In this document: positions 1 through 10,335 of the stretch, one piece after another | Layout of the letters: the number at the start of each line of letters is the position of its first letter | Position numbering within the stretch: the first letter of the stretch is position 1 | Assembly: GCA_020466095.1 (NCBI GenBank) | Contig: CM035808.1 | Coordinates: 15,968,785 to 16,032,784, forward strand | Direction of reading: 5' to 3' | From: Chlorops oryzae | Taxonomy: Eukaryota; Arthropoda; Insecta; Diptera; Chloropidae | DNA: 64,000 nucleotides | Translations under genes and position numbers: made by a program | Notes under the pieces: model-generated | Database searches by the model: none | What the model was told of the DNA's origin: nothing | Seen by the model: only the letters and a program-made list of their open reading frames with translations

Positions 1-749
1 TATCATGTTCCTGATGTTTTAGTTGTACGTGTGGAACAACCGTTGCTTGCCGGACAGATTTGCAATGTTATACTCAAACTAAGTAATAAGCTAAGGAGTA
101 TCTAATAGCTGCTGTTCTTAATTTTCATTTTATTGATATTTCAGCTAATCCGACTATGCACGACATGACAGTAACCATAAAAGACTTGCCTTCTATAGAT
201 GAGGAGCTTAAGGTTATCGAAGAATTCAAGAAAGTATGCAATATAAAAGAATCTGCAGTGAGTGCAAGCACTGTTGAATCACTGAAATCATTGTCAAGCC
301 CAAATCCAATAACTTCGGCAACGCTTTCACGTCAAACTTCTCTTACGGAAGAACCGCGTGTTGTGAAACAACAGGCAAATGCCAAATTGGACATGAAGAA
401 TGCTGAATTCATTTTAAATCATCGTGATGATTCAACACAATTCGATGAAGCCGAATTAGAAGAAGAAATAGAGTAATTTGTCAAATCAATTTTAATATGA
501 ATTTAAAGAGAATTATTTTTCTACTCAATTTTCAGCTTTATTACTTGGCGGAAAGGCAACAAAGCATCGGTACGAATAACTTTTCGTCCAGATGAAAATC
601 TAAAAGTCAACGAGACAGTATGCTTAGGCCTCAGCTTGAATTACACGTATATAAACACGGTGACGACAGCACCAGAAAAAAAAGATCCAACTTCACATGA
701 TCTCAGCTGCAGAGTCTACATAAATCTTGGTGTTATATCAGAAGCTTAA
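1..749 (+). CDS. DCTN4: Dynactin subunit 4 (p62), 3' part only
   Basis: This is the C-terminal part of dynactin p62, a subunit of the pointed-end complex of dynactin, the dynein cofactor in the cytoplasm. Three exons are visible: 1-82, 145-472 and 536-749 (stop TAA 747-749). Splice phases agree (1 then 2), giving 207 residues; the 5' end lies off the left edge. The call rests on collinear similarity to the remembered C-terminus of vertebrate DCTN4: a V-P-(D/E)-V stretch, then L-x-L-T-N-P, an acidic linker, and an F-x-x-(W/F)-R-K-(G/A)-N-K strand in a beta-rich domain. The linker (about residues 50-130) is Ser/Thr rich and fly-specific in appearance. The introns are 62 and 63 bp. A polyadenylation signal AATAAA is at 809-814. 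The gene converges on IWS1. The similarity is recalled rather than computed, but the order of motifs is clear. Confidence 0.88.
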
Positions 750-914
750 ATGCTTGGAAAAAATTTACGTATATATATGGTATAATTATTGTTTCTCGAA
801 AATATCCGAATAAATGCATTACTTAATACGCTTCAAAAAATCAGTTTGTTTTGAGATTTTCATTTCACCGTTTTCTTTCGAAACCGATAATAAAATATAA
901 AATTTAGTAATTCC

Positions 915-1822
915 CAGACCTGTTAAATCCCGATTAAGATTAATAATCATGAATTATTGTTCTTTTTTTAATCCATAATCATTATTAATTTAACTTCTTG
1001 AAATTTTTGATTATTAATGATTGCGATTACCAAATAATCGTGAAATAATCAGGACTATTTCAGATTAATGAAAAAAATCAGAAAAAATCAAAAAATAATC
1101 AAAAAAATAATCCCGATTAATTTTAGATTATTTTTGAATATTTTTGATTTTTTTTTGATTATTTTTGATTTTTCCTGATTATTTTTGGGTTTTTTGATTT
1201 TTTTTTGATTATTTTTGATTTTTTCTGATTTTTTTATTAATTTTAATTATTTTCAATTTGTATTTGAATAACATCGTTTTTCCAAAGTTTCCCTATAGTC
1301 CGTGGGACCGGCACCGGACAAGTGAATTCACCGGCCACCTGTGGTTAGGACCACCCCTCGTCAAACCACCGGCAATACTTTCGAGAGGCGATTTTTACAT
1401 TGCGATGTCATAGGCAAGGACATATGGGCCCCTCGCTGTACTACATTTAATTATATTCAATTACAAATTTAAAATAATTAAAATTAATAAAAAAAAATCT
1501 GAAAAAATCAAAATTAATCAAAAAAAATCAAAAAGCCCAAAAATAATCAGGAAAAATCAAAAATAATCAAAAAAAAATCAAAAATATTCAAAAATAATCT
1601 AAAATTAATCGGGATTATTTTTTTGATTATTTTTTGATTTTTTCTGATTTTTTTCATTAATCTAAAATAATCATGATTATTTCATGATTATTTGGTAATC
1701 GCATTCATTGATTAATATAGGTCATACAAAAATAATCATTAAATAATCACTATTTCACTCATAAGAAAAAAATAATCTAATTAATTAATCATTAATTAAA
1801 TAATCATTATTTAACAGGTCTG
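915..1822. mobile_element. Foldback hAT-like MITE between DCTN4 and IWS1
   Basis: A 908-bp element starts CAGACCTGTTAAAT and ends with its inverse, and is flanked by perfect 8-bp duplications GTAATTCC (907-914 and 1823-1830). The 8-bp duplication and CAG start indicate the hAT superfamily; no transposase is present. Both arms (about 350 bp each) are simple AT-rich blocks built on AATAATCA/TGATTATT words, so the element would fold into one long hairpin. The middle (about 1275-1440) is unlike the arms: non-repetitive and GC-richer. Fragments of the same family lie at 47685-47780. Outside it, 750-2126 shows only the DCTN4 3' end and AT-rich spacer. Confidence 0.85.
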
Positions 1823-2126
1823 GTAATTCCTGAAAATGTCACGAAATAATTTTAGTTATGTCAAAAGGGATATAACACGAAGAGGTGATAGTTTGTCTCC
1901 AGGAATTTCTTAATAATTGCAATATTCCACTGATTTCATTTCTTATACTTTATTTTTTAAACGTAAACTCTTCAAACATTTGTTCTACTTTCAACTATGC
2001 ATTCTGCAATACACTCAAATAAAAAAAAATATAAAAAAAAATTAAAAAATATAATGAAATTGATTCCGCAATAGCGATTTCAAATGAAATAAAATATAAT
2101 GTAATTCAATTCATTTTGCGAGATGA

Positions 2127-4927
2127 TTAGAGTGCCATTTTCCGGCCTTCGATGGAAATTTCAACAGCGCGTCGAACGTTCTTCAATCGTTTTGCATCGA
2201 TGAATTTCTTCAGATGTTTCTCATAGCGATTCGGTTTACGTTTTGAGGACTATAAAAATTGTGAAACAATAATTATGGCTAGAAATGGCAAGAGTCAAAA
2301 AGTCGGTGGCCACTTACATTTAAAACATCGCCTTCTACGCTCGACTTTGGTCTTATAACATATTCCTTATTGGATGGTTGCGGCACACGTGCTCTTGCAA
2401 TCCAACCTGGATCACCAGGGCGCAATGGTTTCTCCTGATTCGAAGAGAAAGCTGAGTTGAGTCTTTTCTTTGGATTCGATGTTGACGGCTCTGGTGATTT
2501 ACGTCGTTGTTTTGGCATTTGTGCAAGGTCTCGTTCTTGACGTTCCTCTTTTGACATGGCTTTAAAATCGCAACTTAAATTGAATATAGGACGCGCCCAC
2601 TCCGAAATCAAACGACCAGCTTTATCGCGATTATGTTTCGTTTCTTTAGGATGCTTATACAAGTACATAACAGCTTTTCCAATGCCTGATTGCTTAAGGT
2701 AAGTCTTATCGATTGTTGGAAACTGTAATTTAATGTGTTGAAATTATTGAATAAATATATTAATACAACATTTCAGGAGAATCGAAACGAAGGTAATACC
2801 AACAGATTGTGATTAGGCATAGAAAAAAAAAAAAAAGGAACACAAGATGGTATTACTCTTGAATCTACACTCCGCGGTTATAACTTACATCGCCCAATAA
2901 ACGTAAGATGCTCTCTCGTATTTGTAAACAGGGCAAGCTTTTGTTTGGCAAAGGTGCCAACCAGTCAGTCAAAACGTTGAGAATATTATGTTCGAGAAAA
3001 GCCAATTGTAGATCCTTCTTTATTAATTGTGACATGACTTGTCTAAGCATTGAAATTTTCTTTGTCGCTGGCTTGCCTTCCAAATTTAAATGACGATCTT
3101 CTTCAGCGGCATTTTTCATGTGCGTTATCAGCTGATCGATCAAGTCGTCGTTATCGTTAATAAGATCAATGTCTCGCTTGCGCCTGCGTGTTTTCTTTTC
3201 TTCTTTTTTCCGAATAAGCATAGCATCAAAGTCGGATACGAAGTTGTCATTTCTAGAAACAAAAGTTGAGTAAATTCACACAAAGTTTTAAGTTGTCTTG
3301 CCAAAAAATCATACTCTCTATCGTTGGATATGGGAATATTTTCATCGTCAGAGCTATCATCTCCTTTCTTCTCTTTATTCAGTTTTTCTCCCTCTGCAGC
3401 GATTTCATCGTTATCTTCGTTATCTGTGTCGGTGATTTTCAAACGTTTCTTCGAACTGTCCTCAGCCGTTTCATCTAAAATTGAATTCCAAGTTCAATGC
3501 AAGTTTAAATTTCTAAATAAGGAAAACAAGGCATTTTAATCAACACTTATATTGCAGATTCTTCAAGTCGATCACCTTTTCAGTCTCTATTAGAATATCC
3601 AATTTGTGAGGTAACACTTACCTTCAGAATCACTAAGAACATTGCGTTTAACTGTTTTTCTTGCAACAATAGGCGATCGAGCACCTGATTTTGATCGCGA
3701 TCGTGCTAAGGACTTGGACCTTGAACGACTGCCACTGGGACTTCGGCTGCGGCTACGACTGCCGGAAACACTACGCGATCCTCTTGATCCAGAACGTGAT
3801 CGTCTTGATCCGGAACGCGACCGAGCTGAGCCGGATCGAGAACGTCTTGAACCTGAACGGGAACGATATGAACCAGATCGAGATCGAGATCTTGATCCAG
3901 AACCAGATCGAGATCGAGATCTTCGTGATCCAGAACCAGAACGTGATCGAAAAGATCCAGATCGAGAACGTTTTGACCCAGAACGTGATCGTCTTGACCC
4001 CGAACGCGATCGCCTTGATCCAGAACGAGAGCGACGCGATCCTGAACCAGAACGAGAACGACTGGAGCGAGCAGATCCTGATCGCGAACGTCTTGAGCCA
4101 GATCCGGAACGTGAACGCACCGAACCCGAGTGGGAGCGTCTTGATCCTCCAGAACGCGAACGTCGTGATCCAGATCGTGATCTTGAGTGTGAACGTCTTA
4201 CAGCTGCTGAGTGTGAAGGAGAGTAACGTGATCCCGACAGGGAACGTGAACGTTTAATTTCGATCGATCCAGAGCGATTTGGTGGTGAAACCGAGCGTTT
4301 TGAAGCAGATCCAGATCGTCTGGAACCAGACCGGGAACGTGAACGTTTAATTTCGATCGATCCAGAGCGATTTGGTGGTGAAACCGATCGTTTTGAAGCA
4401 GATCCAGATCGTCTGGAACCAGACCGGGAGCGTCTAGGTGGTGATACTGATTGTTTTGAACCCGAACGAGAGCGTCTTGATGGGGATACTGAATGATGAG
4501 ACCCAGAGCGGGAGCGATGCGATGGTGAAACTGGGCATTTCGATGCCGAACGCGAACGAGAGCGTTTGGAACTATCGTTTTCATGTAAATCGATTGACAC
4601 TTCAGCTTCAGTGTTATTATCCTCTTCCACAGAGGTGTTAACTTCTGGACTAGGTGATCGCTGTTTTGTTGCATCGATTTCAAGGCTTTTCGATCGACTG
4701 CGACTGCGACTGCGACTATTGCTGCGACCATTCGTTGCCCTGTTGTTTTCCTTCTCCAAGGTGGCTGATAATTTTGTCCAAGACATCAACATCATCGGCA
4801 GTCGTTAAAGTAAAGTTCTCTGAAAACAAAAAATCGAAGTTAATCGAAAACGCACATAACCTTATTTGTTCGAACCTTCGGCTGTTTTTCCGTTTTCCGC
4901 AATCTCCGTTGCATTTGCGGCTTCCAT
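2127..4927 (-). CDS. IWS1: IWS1 transcription elongation factor, frame broken in exon 2
   Basis: IWS1 binds Spt6 and elongating RNA polymerase II in the nucleus. Exons on the minus strand are 4927-4876, 4819-3622, 3474-3315, 3252-2889, 2722-2318 and 2249-2127, about 766 residues. The N-terminal half is a very long Arg-Ser domain (roughly residues 60-430), then an acidic Ser/Asp/Glu stretch, then the conserved TFIIS N-terminal-like core (exons 4-5, with AAEEDR, LADWL-like and [16 protein letters not shown] motifs) and a basic C-terminus ending EGRKMAL. All splice phases agree except one. Exon 1 (ATG 4927, good context AAAATGG) enters exon 2 in a frame that stops at 4716-4718, whereas the RS domain is read one base over, and that frame has a stop near 4805. 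The exon total is 2302 bases, one more than a multiple of three. A single extra base near 4756-4761 explains this. The alternative is translation from an internal Met at 4795. The family call is very secure; the N-terminal structure is not. Confidence 0.93.
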
Positions 4928-5458
4928 TTTGGTTCGCCGGTTGCAACGGTTGCCAAATAATGTAATTTACACTCAAATGGATTTATCTACACTGTGAATT
5001 TCACGTTGCACAAAGAATTTCGTCCTCATCTAGAATCTAGAACCGTTCGATTGGTATTGTGTTTAATATATCGAAACAATGCTGTATGCCACCATGTCGA
5101 CTTCGATTAATCGACCAGGTAATCCAGGTAATGCAATTCAATCACATTTCCGCAACTAAAATTTATTTTATGATTGAAATATTGATGTGGTAGTCACAGA
5201 AGCATTTAAGTATGTATATTAATAAAAGCTTATATTAAACGTTTTTTTTTTAAATCTGTTTTACGTTCAAAGCGAAATCTATCGAATTAATTTATTTCGA
5301 TAGTTTGTATCGAACCATTTTTTGGTGAATGACTTTCAAGAAGAAGAAGAAGAACACTCTTTTTGCTAAAGTCGTGAAATGCAAATAAATCTCATATTTC
5401 GCTAATTCGAAATAAAGTTGACATCTAAATTTACACTTGTGGAAAATTGCGACGCGAA
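4928..5458. promoter_or_regulatory. Divergent promoter region of IWS1 and nibbler
   Basis: The 531 bp between the two start codons must hold the 5' UTRs and promoters of both divergent genes. No TATA box is obvious at either end. Several TATCGA/TCGATA-type words (about 5070, 5280, 5297 and 5310) resemble the DRE motif of fly housekeeping promoters, though none is the full TATCGATA. A short AGA/AAG run sits at about 5338-5353. That the region is a shared bidirectional promoter is inference from gene layout. Confidence 0.45.
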
Positions 5459-8400
5459 ATGGAGACCTGTCGTGCCATTCCAGCGGGATTCGAATCAGAC
5501 GACGATGATTTCTTCGACCAAAAAATCACGATAGTGAAGAGCACAAAACTCGTACGTACTCCATTTCCATTTATCATTTTTATGCATACGGGCATATATA
5601 AATGAAAGCTTCAAAAATAACATACATAAAAAATAAAAAAATTTAATCAAATTAAGCATTTTGTATTGCATTTTTTTAGCTCGACGGGTTTGACGCGACA
5701 TTGCCAGAAAAAATTGACAGCTGGCTTAAAAACTTCGAAAAAACTTATAATACATGTAAGCCTGTATATTACTACATATCTATCGCAACAATAATTTCTA
5801 GGATTAGCTATACTATTGGGACTATGTTGTTTTATCCCATCTTATTGTATCATCTATCACACTATCACTATCTTTTTTTTGCAGATAAACGTAATCCTTT
5901 AACGGAACAGCAATTGAAAAACACGCTTCTGCAAAATGAGAATCCACTGCTTCTAGCTCTTAAGCTTTTCGCCAATAGTCCTGGCTGTAATAATTTAAAG
6001 AATAAGAACTTAGCCCTCTTTGGTAAGAATTCCATGTTCAATTGCCGCAGTGCTCTACTTATTATAAACTCCTTTTAATAGTTTTGGAGTTCGCCTGCGA
6101 AATAGCAATTAAAAATACCCATCTTACTGAAATTTGTGATGACAATACGCGAATGGTAGCGTTCAATTGTGTAAAACTTTGCGGCATCAACTCAATCTAT
6201 AAGGTAACTAAAATTTTGGTCATTCGTTTATATTAGTGTTGCAACGGATAGTGTATCCGCCGCCGGATAGTTAACTTTTTTGTTATATATTTTTCTGTTT
6301 TAAAGCCATATTGAACGACGTAGCAGTGATCCTGAGCGGAACTGCATCGGGTTTCTCCCAATCGCTCTATTTTCAAATCTACATTCTAGTACAAATACAA
6401 TATAGAAAATTTTGGATATGAGTTATCCGGTATCCGGCCAGATAGTGGCCGGATATCCGTTGCAACTCTAGTTTATATACAACATTGCTATGCTATTTAT
6501 TAATATTACTGTATTTATTAGACTGTGATAAAGGCTTTTGAGATGAAATTGATACGTCACCATTTGCTGCCAAAGTTACAGGAACTTCTTGAGCAAGGAC
6601 ACTACAAAGACGTATGATAAATGAGTTGTTCATTTCGAGAAATTCTGTCTGATCAAATTCTATTTCTAGGTGGCCTATTGGACGATTTTCCTCGAAATGA
6701 CAGATAGCTTTGGTATTTTTGATCTCGTCTTTCCACTAATGCTACAGGATAAAATATTCCTCGCTGAAGAATATATAGATATCGCGCAGAAGCTGCAATT
6801 ACCAATGGTACAGTTCCTCGACTCTCTACTGAATAGGGAGAAAACCGTTTATGAACATTGTGATGAAATATTGGCGTAAGCTTTTATTGCTAAACCCACT
6901 TTATATTTTATGATTTCTATTGCACATATTTTTGTTTCGTTGTTTTTTTTTTTTTTTAGTAAACATAATTACATTGACATAAAACATGGAATCTTGTTGC
7001 ACAAACCAATGTTAAAGCTGGTCTCACGGCTGGCCAAAAAGTATAAAATCAGTGAAAAGTATACACCAAACCTTGTGTTCTCGAAGACGTGCAATTATTT
7101 GCGTTATCTCTTTTACAAATACCGTGAAGGCGGTATGAATTGTGAAGCCTGGAGAGAATTAATCCCCGACGTTGCTCAACGTAAAGAAGTTCAGGTGGAG
7201 TTAATAAAAGTACTTGTTAACCATAACGATATAAATGAGGCATACCATTGGATGGACTATTTCGGAATATCGTTGAAAGATTGTTCCGAAGAAATACAAT
7301 CGATTCTGAATCAGTCGGAATATCAGACAACAACAAAAGCAGATGCAGCTGAAAAGTCGGAACTCAATGCTAGCGGCGACATCAGTGAATCTGATTCCTT
7401 TGCAGATGAATTTTTAAAGCTTAATTTAAATCGTGGTCAAATTATTATAGTAGACGATGAAAAAAGCTTTTCTGAAATGTTGGAAAATCTTCGAACTCAT
7501 ACATTGATTGCATTCGATTCAGAGTGGAAACCATCAGTTTCCAGCGAGAATATTGTTTCTTTACTTCAATTAGCGACAACGGACAATGTCTATTTGCTGG
7601 ATTGCCTATCGCCAAATCTCAAAGCCGACGATTGGAAAACATTGGGCCGTGAAGTTTTTAATAATTTAGAAGTTTTAAAAATCGGCTTTGCACTTGAAAA
7701 TGATTTACGCATGCTGCAGAAATCTTTACCACTTCAAATGAGTTTGCATGGCGGTAAGGTGTGCTTCCTCGATTTACGAGACTTATGGCGTCGACTCAAA
7801 GGCGCAAAAATTATTAAATTGCCATATGCAAATATTGAAGATACCGGCGAAAGTTTGAGTGCATTAACTGAAGCTTGTTTTGGCAAGAAATTGGATAAAT
7901 CGAATCAATGCTCGAATTGGTCAATACGGCCTCTACGCTCCGATCAAATCACGTATGCAGGTATGTTGTTTGAAACTTGAAAAATTTATTTGGATATATA
8001 TTGAGTTTTATATTATTTCTTTATAGCCCTTGATGCGTTTTGTCTTTTGCAAATATACCAATTATTTGCTGATAGTTTAAAGCATATGGGTCTGGATATT
8101 GATAAAGTGGTAGAAGAAGTAACAACAGGCAAGACTGGTTATCTCTTTCAAATGAAATCGTCTGTGATTTATAATAGTGTTGGGCCATCTTCATCAAATT
8201 CGAATAAACAAAATTTTTTAGAGAACAATCAAGCAACACTTAGGTAGAAAATTCAATTTTCTCTTTAATATTTATACATATAATATTTATAATATTTTAA
8301 ATGATATAAATTTAAAATTGAAGTGCTTCCGACGTAAGTTTTATCTGCGATCAAGAATTGAATGGACTCTCAAAGGAGCTTCGTAAATTGGGAATCGATT

Positions 8401-9395
8401 GCCAAACAATCTCGAACATGGATCTCGAATTTCATCTTGTCGAGCTGAAACGCGATCAATGTTTCTTATTGACCAAGCACCCGCAGCGCTATTACAATCA
8501 TTTAAGGGAATGTGGACGTGAGAAATGTGTGAAAATTCATTCGAACTCTGCCGGGGATCAAGCGGCCTTTGTACTTAATCATTTTAAAATCAAAGTACAT
8601 GAGCGTTTTCTTTTTACACGTTGTCTGGAATGCAACTGCAACGAATTTATTTTAGCCCTCAAAGAGGAAATCGTTAAAATGCGTATCGGGAAGACGCATG
8701 GTACTCACAATTGTAAAGACTTGGAGACTGCTAATGTGATAAAACAGGATGGGCACTTTATGTTGCGTAAGTATATATAAGCTAACGTTCTTTATAGCAA
8801 TAAATTGTTAACAATTATTTAATGTTTTTGTTTTGTTTTGTGTTTAGGACAAATAAATGAACATATCCTTTCAACAAAGCTGACATACCGCGGGCAACCT
8901 ATTCGTCTACAACGCATCAAGGAGCACCATTTGAAAAATGTGAAACAATTCTTGATATGCGATGTAGGTTGAAAAATTCTTTCACTTTCACTTTAAAATT
9001 TATCAGCCCGATTTTGAATATTCGCGGGGAACGAATTGTCGGGAAATTTACTTTTCTCGAGACTAAAATTCTTCTTTTTTTTTTTTTTAACAGATAGGGC
9101 AAGGAAAATTATGGGTATGGGTCAAATACCCATTCCCCATCAAATTTTGTTCCTCCCAAATATATAAAAAGAAGATGTTTACTCTCGAGAAAAAGTCAAT
9201 TCCTCGGGAATCCGTTCCCCGGGAATATTCAGAATCGGACTGTATTATTCCTTAACTGACTTTGGATCTGTCTTTTTGGCTTTTTTTTTTATATTTTAGT
9301 CCTGTGGCTATGTGATTTGGAACGGTGCACATCCAATGCATGGTAATGTATTGAAAATTGTTGGCTGTGAAGCACAGCGGTTTCCGTGTGTATAA
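5459..9395 (+). CDS. nbr: Nibbler / exonuclease mut-7 homolog
   Basis: This is a DEDDy-type 3'-5' exoribonuclease. In Drosophila, Nibbler trims 3' ends of miRNAs and piRNAs in Argonaute complexes. Eleven exons in consistent phase encode 865 residues: 5459-5551, 5680-5755, 5885-6022, 6082-6203, 6522-6611, 6670-6875, 6960-7960, 8027-8243, 8324-8766, 8848-8963 and 9300-9395. Residues 1-400 are helical (HEAT-like). The exonuclease domain (about 400-600) keeps all catalytic residues: Asp428 and Glu430 (AFDSEW), Asp490 (ENDLRML) and Tyr574/Asp578 (YAALD). The Mut7-C domain (about 650-850) keeps two CxxC pairs, Cys748/751 and Cys833/836, a zinc ribbon. The exon 9 acceptor (AG 8322-8323) has a poor pyrimidine tract but is fixed by frame. 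Introns 4 and 10 carry MITEs. The polyadenylation signal AATAAA is at 9707-9712. It looks intact. Confidence 0.95.
6234..6470. mobile_element. hAT-like MITE in nibbler intron 4
   Basis: A 237-bp element with ends TAGTGTTGCAACGGATA and (inverted) TAGAGTTGCAACGGATA is flanked by a perfect 8-bp duplication GTTTATAT (6226-6233 and 6471-6478). Subterminal repeats of the TATCCGG type occur at both ends. It has no coding capacity. It accounts for most of the unusually long intron 4 (6204-6521), and its duplication matches the nTnnnnAn preference of hAT elements. A possible relative starts at 42997. Confidence 0.85.
9004..9242. mobile_element. MITE with CAGCCCGATTCTGAATA-type ends, nibbler intron 10
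   Basis: The 239-bp element has inverted ends of about 60 bp starting CAGCCCGATTTTGAATATT, with GGGGAACG and TTCTCGAGA blocks mirrored at the right. Three bases TAT flank both sides, so the target duplication may be 3 bp; I see no 8-bp duplication. A shorter copy of the same family is at 13704-13827. It lies wholly in intron 10 and leaves the exons intact. Confidence 0.72.
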
Positions 9396-10335
9396 GAATG
9401 CTAAAACAAAGCAATTTATATTAATCATCAGTACCCTGGACCATTTTCTTCCGATTGAATAACTTTATTATTGTTTTTTTTTTCTTTTTATATAAGAAAT
9501 TAAAAGAATTAGTTCCTTCTCAGATACGATTGAAATATGTAAATGCATTTTTTCCATGTAAATCAGTACAAATCAATGATACAAATTTATATATAATCTC
9601 TACAAATTACGTTGGAATATGAAAGTACACAAAAGTCTGTTTATATATACATATATAGAAACGTGAATAAGTACGAATGTGTAATCAAGTACAGAATATA
9701 TAAGTAAATAAAGATTCGCACTGGTGTACGAGAAAGATATTGAGTGTTTTAATTCTAAATTTAATGAAAAGCCAATCCGAAAAACTCTTTACTCGATGCC
9801 GAGGCCGGTAATGACTTTAAGGCGATTTTAATAGAAGATTCTTTATGAACCCCGCCCCTTTGCAGCGAAGATTCAATTACGTATAAAAAATTTTTATTGA
9901 CTGTATTTACTTGCGTACAATAGAAGCTAATTGACGAACAGACAGTTTGGTAAAGTAAGCAGAGTCCAGTAGCACGCCCAGATTCTCTAATGATCGCGAA
10001 ATGAAAACAGTAATAAAAATCTTACGCAATCAATGGACAGCCCCTAAAGGTGATTCCTTGTCTTCGATATTTTGCGTTAATTATTTGAACATAGGATTTA
10101 AGTGGGACTGATCCCTGCTTATATATAAGTTGTTAAGATCACACACTTACCCCTAACGGGAGGTAAGCTCTGATGATGGACTTTCTTTTGTTGTACAATC
10201 AATTTACGTCATTTACTGCCTAAGAAGTTCAGCTGAGCAAATAAAAGAACATTAAACCAAAAGTCATTCCAATATAATTTTGCGAAAATTCTTCGTATTT
10301 TTCTCTAGTAAGTATTTCAGTTTTGAGAGAGAACC
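9396..10335. other. nibbler 3' UTR and spacer to CAP gene 1
   Basis: The first 310 bases are the AT-rich nibbler 3' UTR up to AATAAA at 9707-9712. The rest is spacer with no coding pattern. A TATATAAG at 10120-10127 and a TCAGTTTT word 19 bases before the CAP start codon are candidate core promoter elements of the CAP gene, but neither is decisive. Confidence 0.4.

Noticed and set aside
3642..4226. 194-codon plus-strand frame rich in Arg/Asp/Glu/Pro
   Set aside because: It is the antisense of the IWS1 Arg-Ser repeat; repetitive codons keep the opposite strand open by chance.
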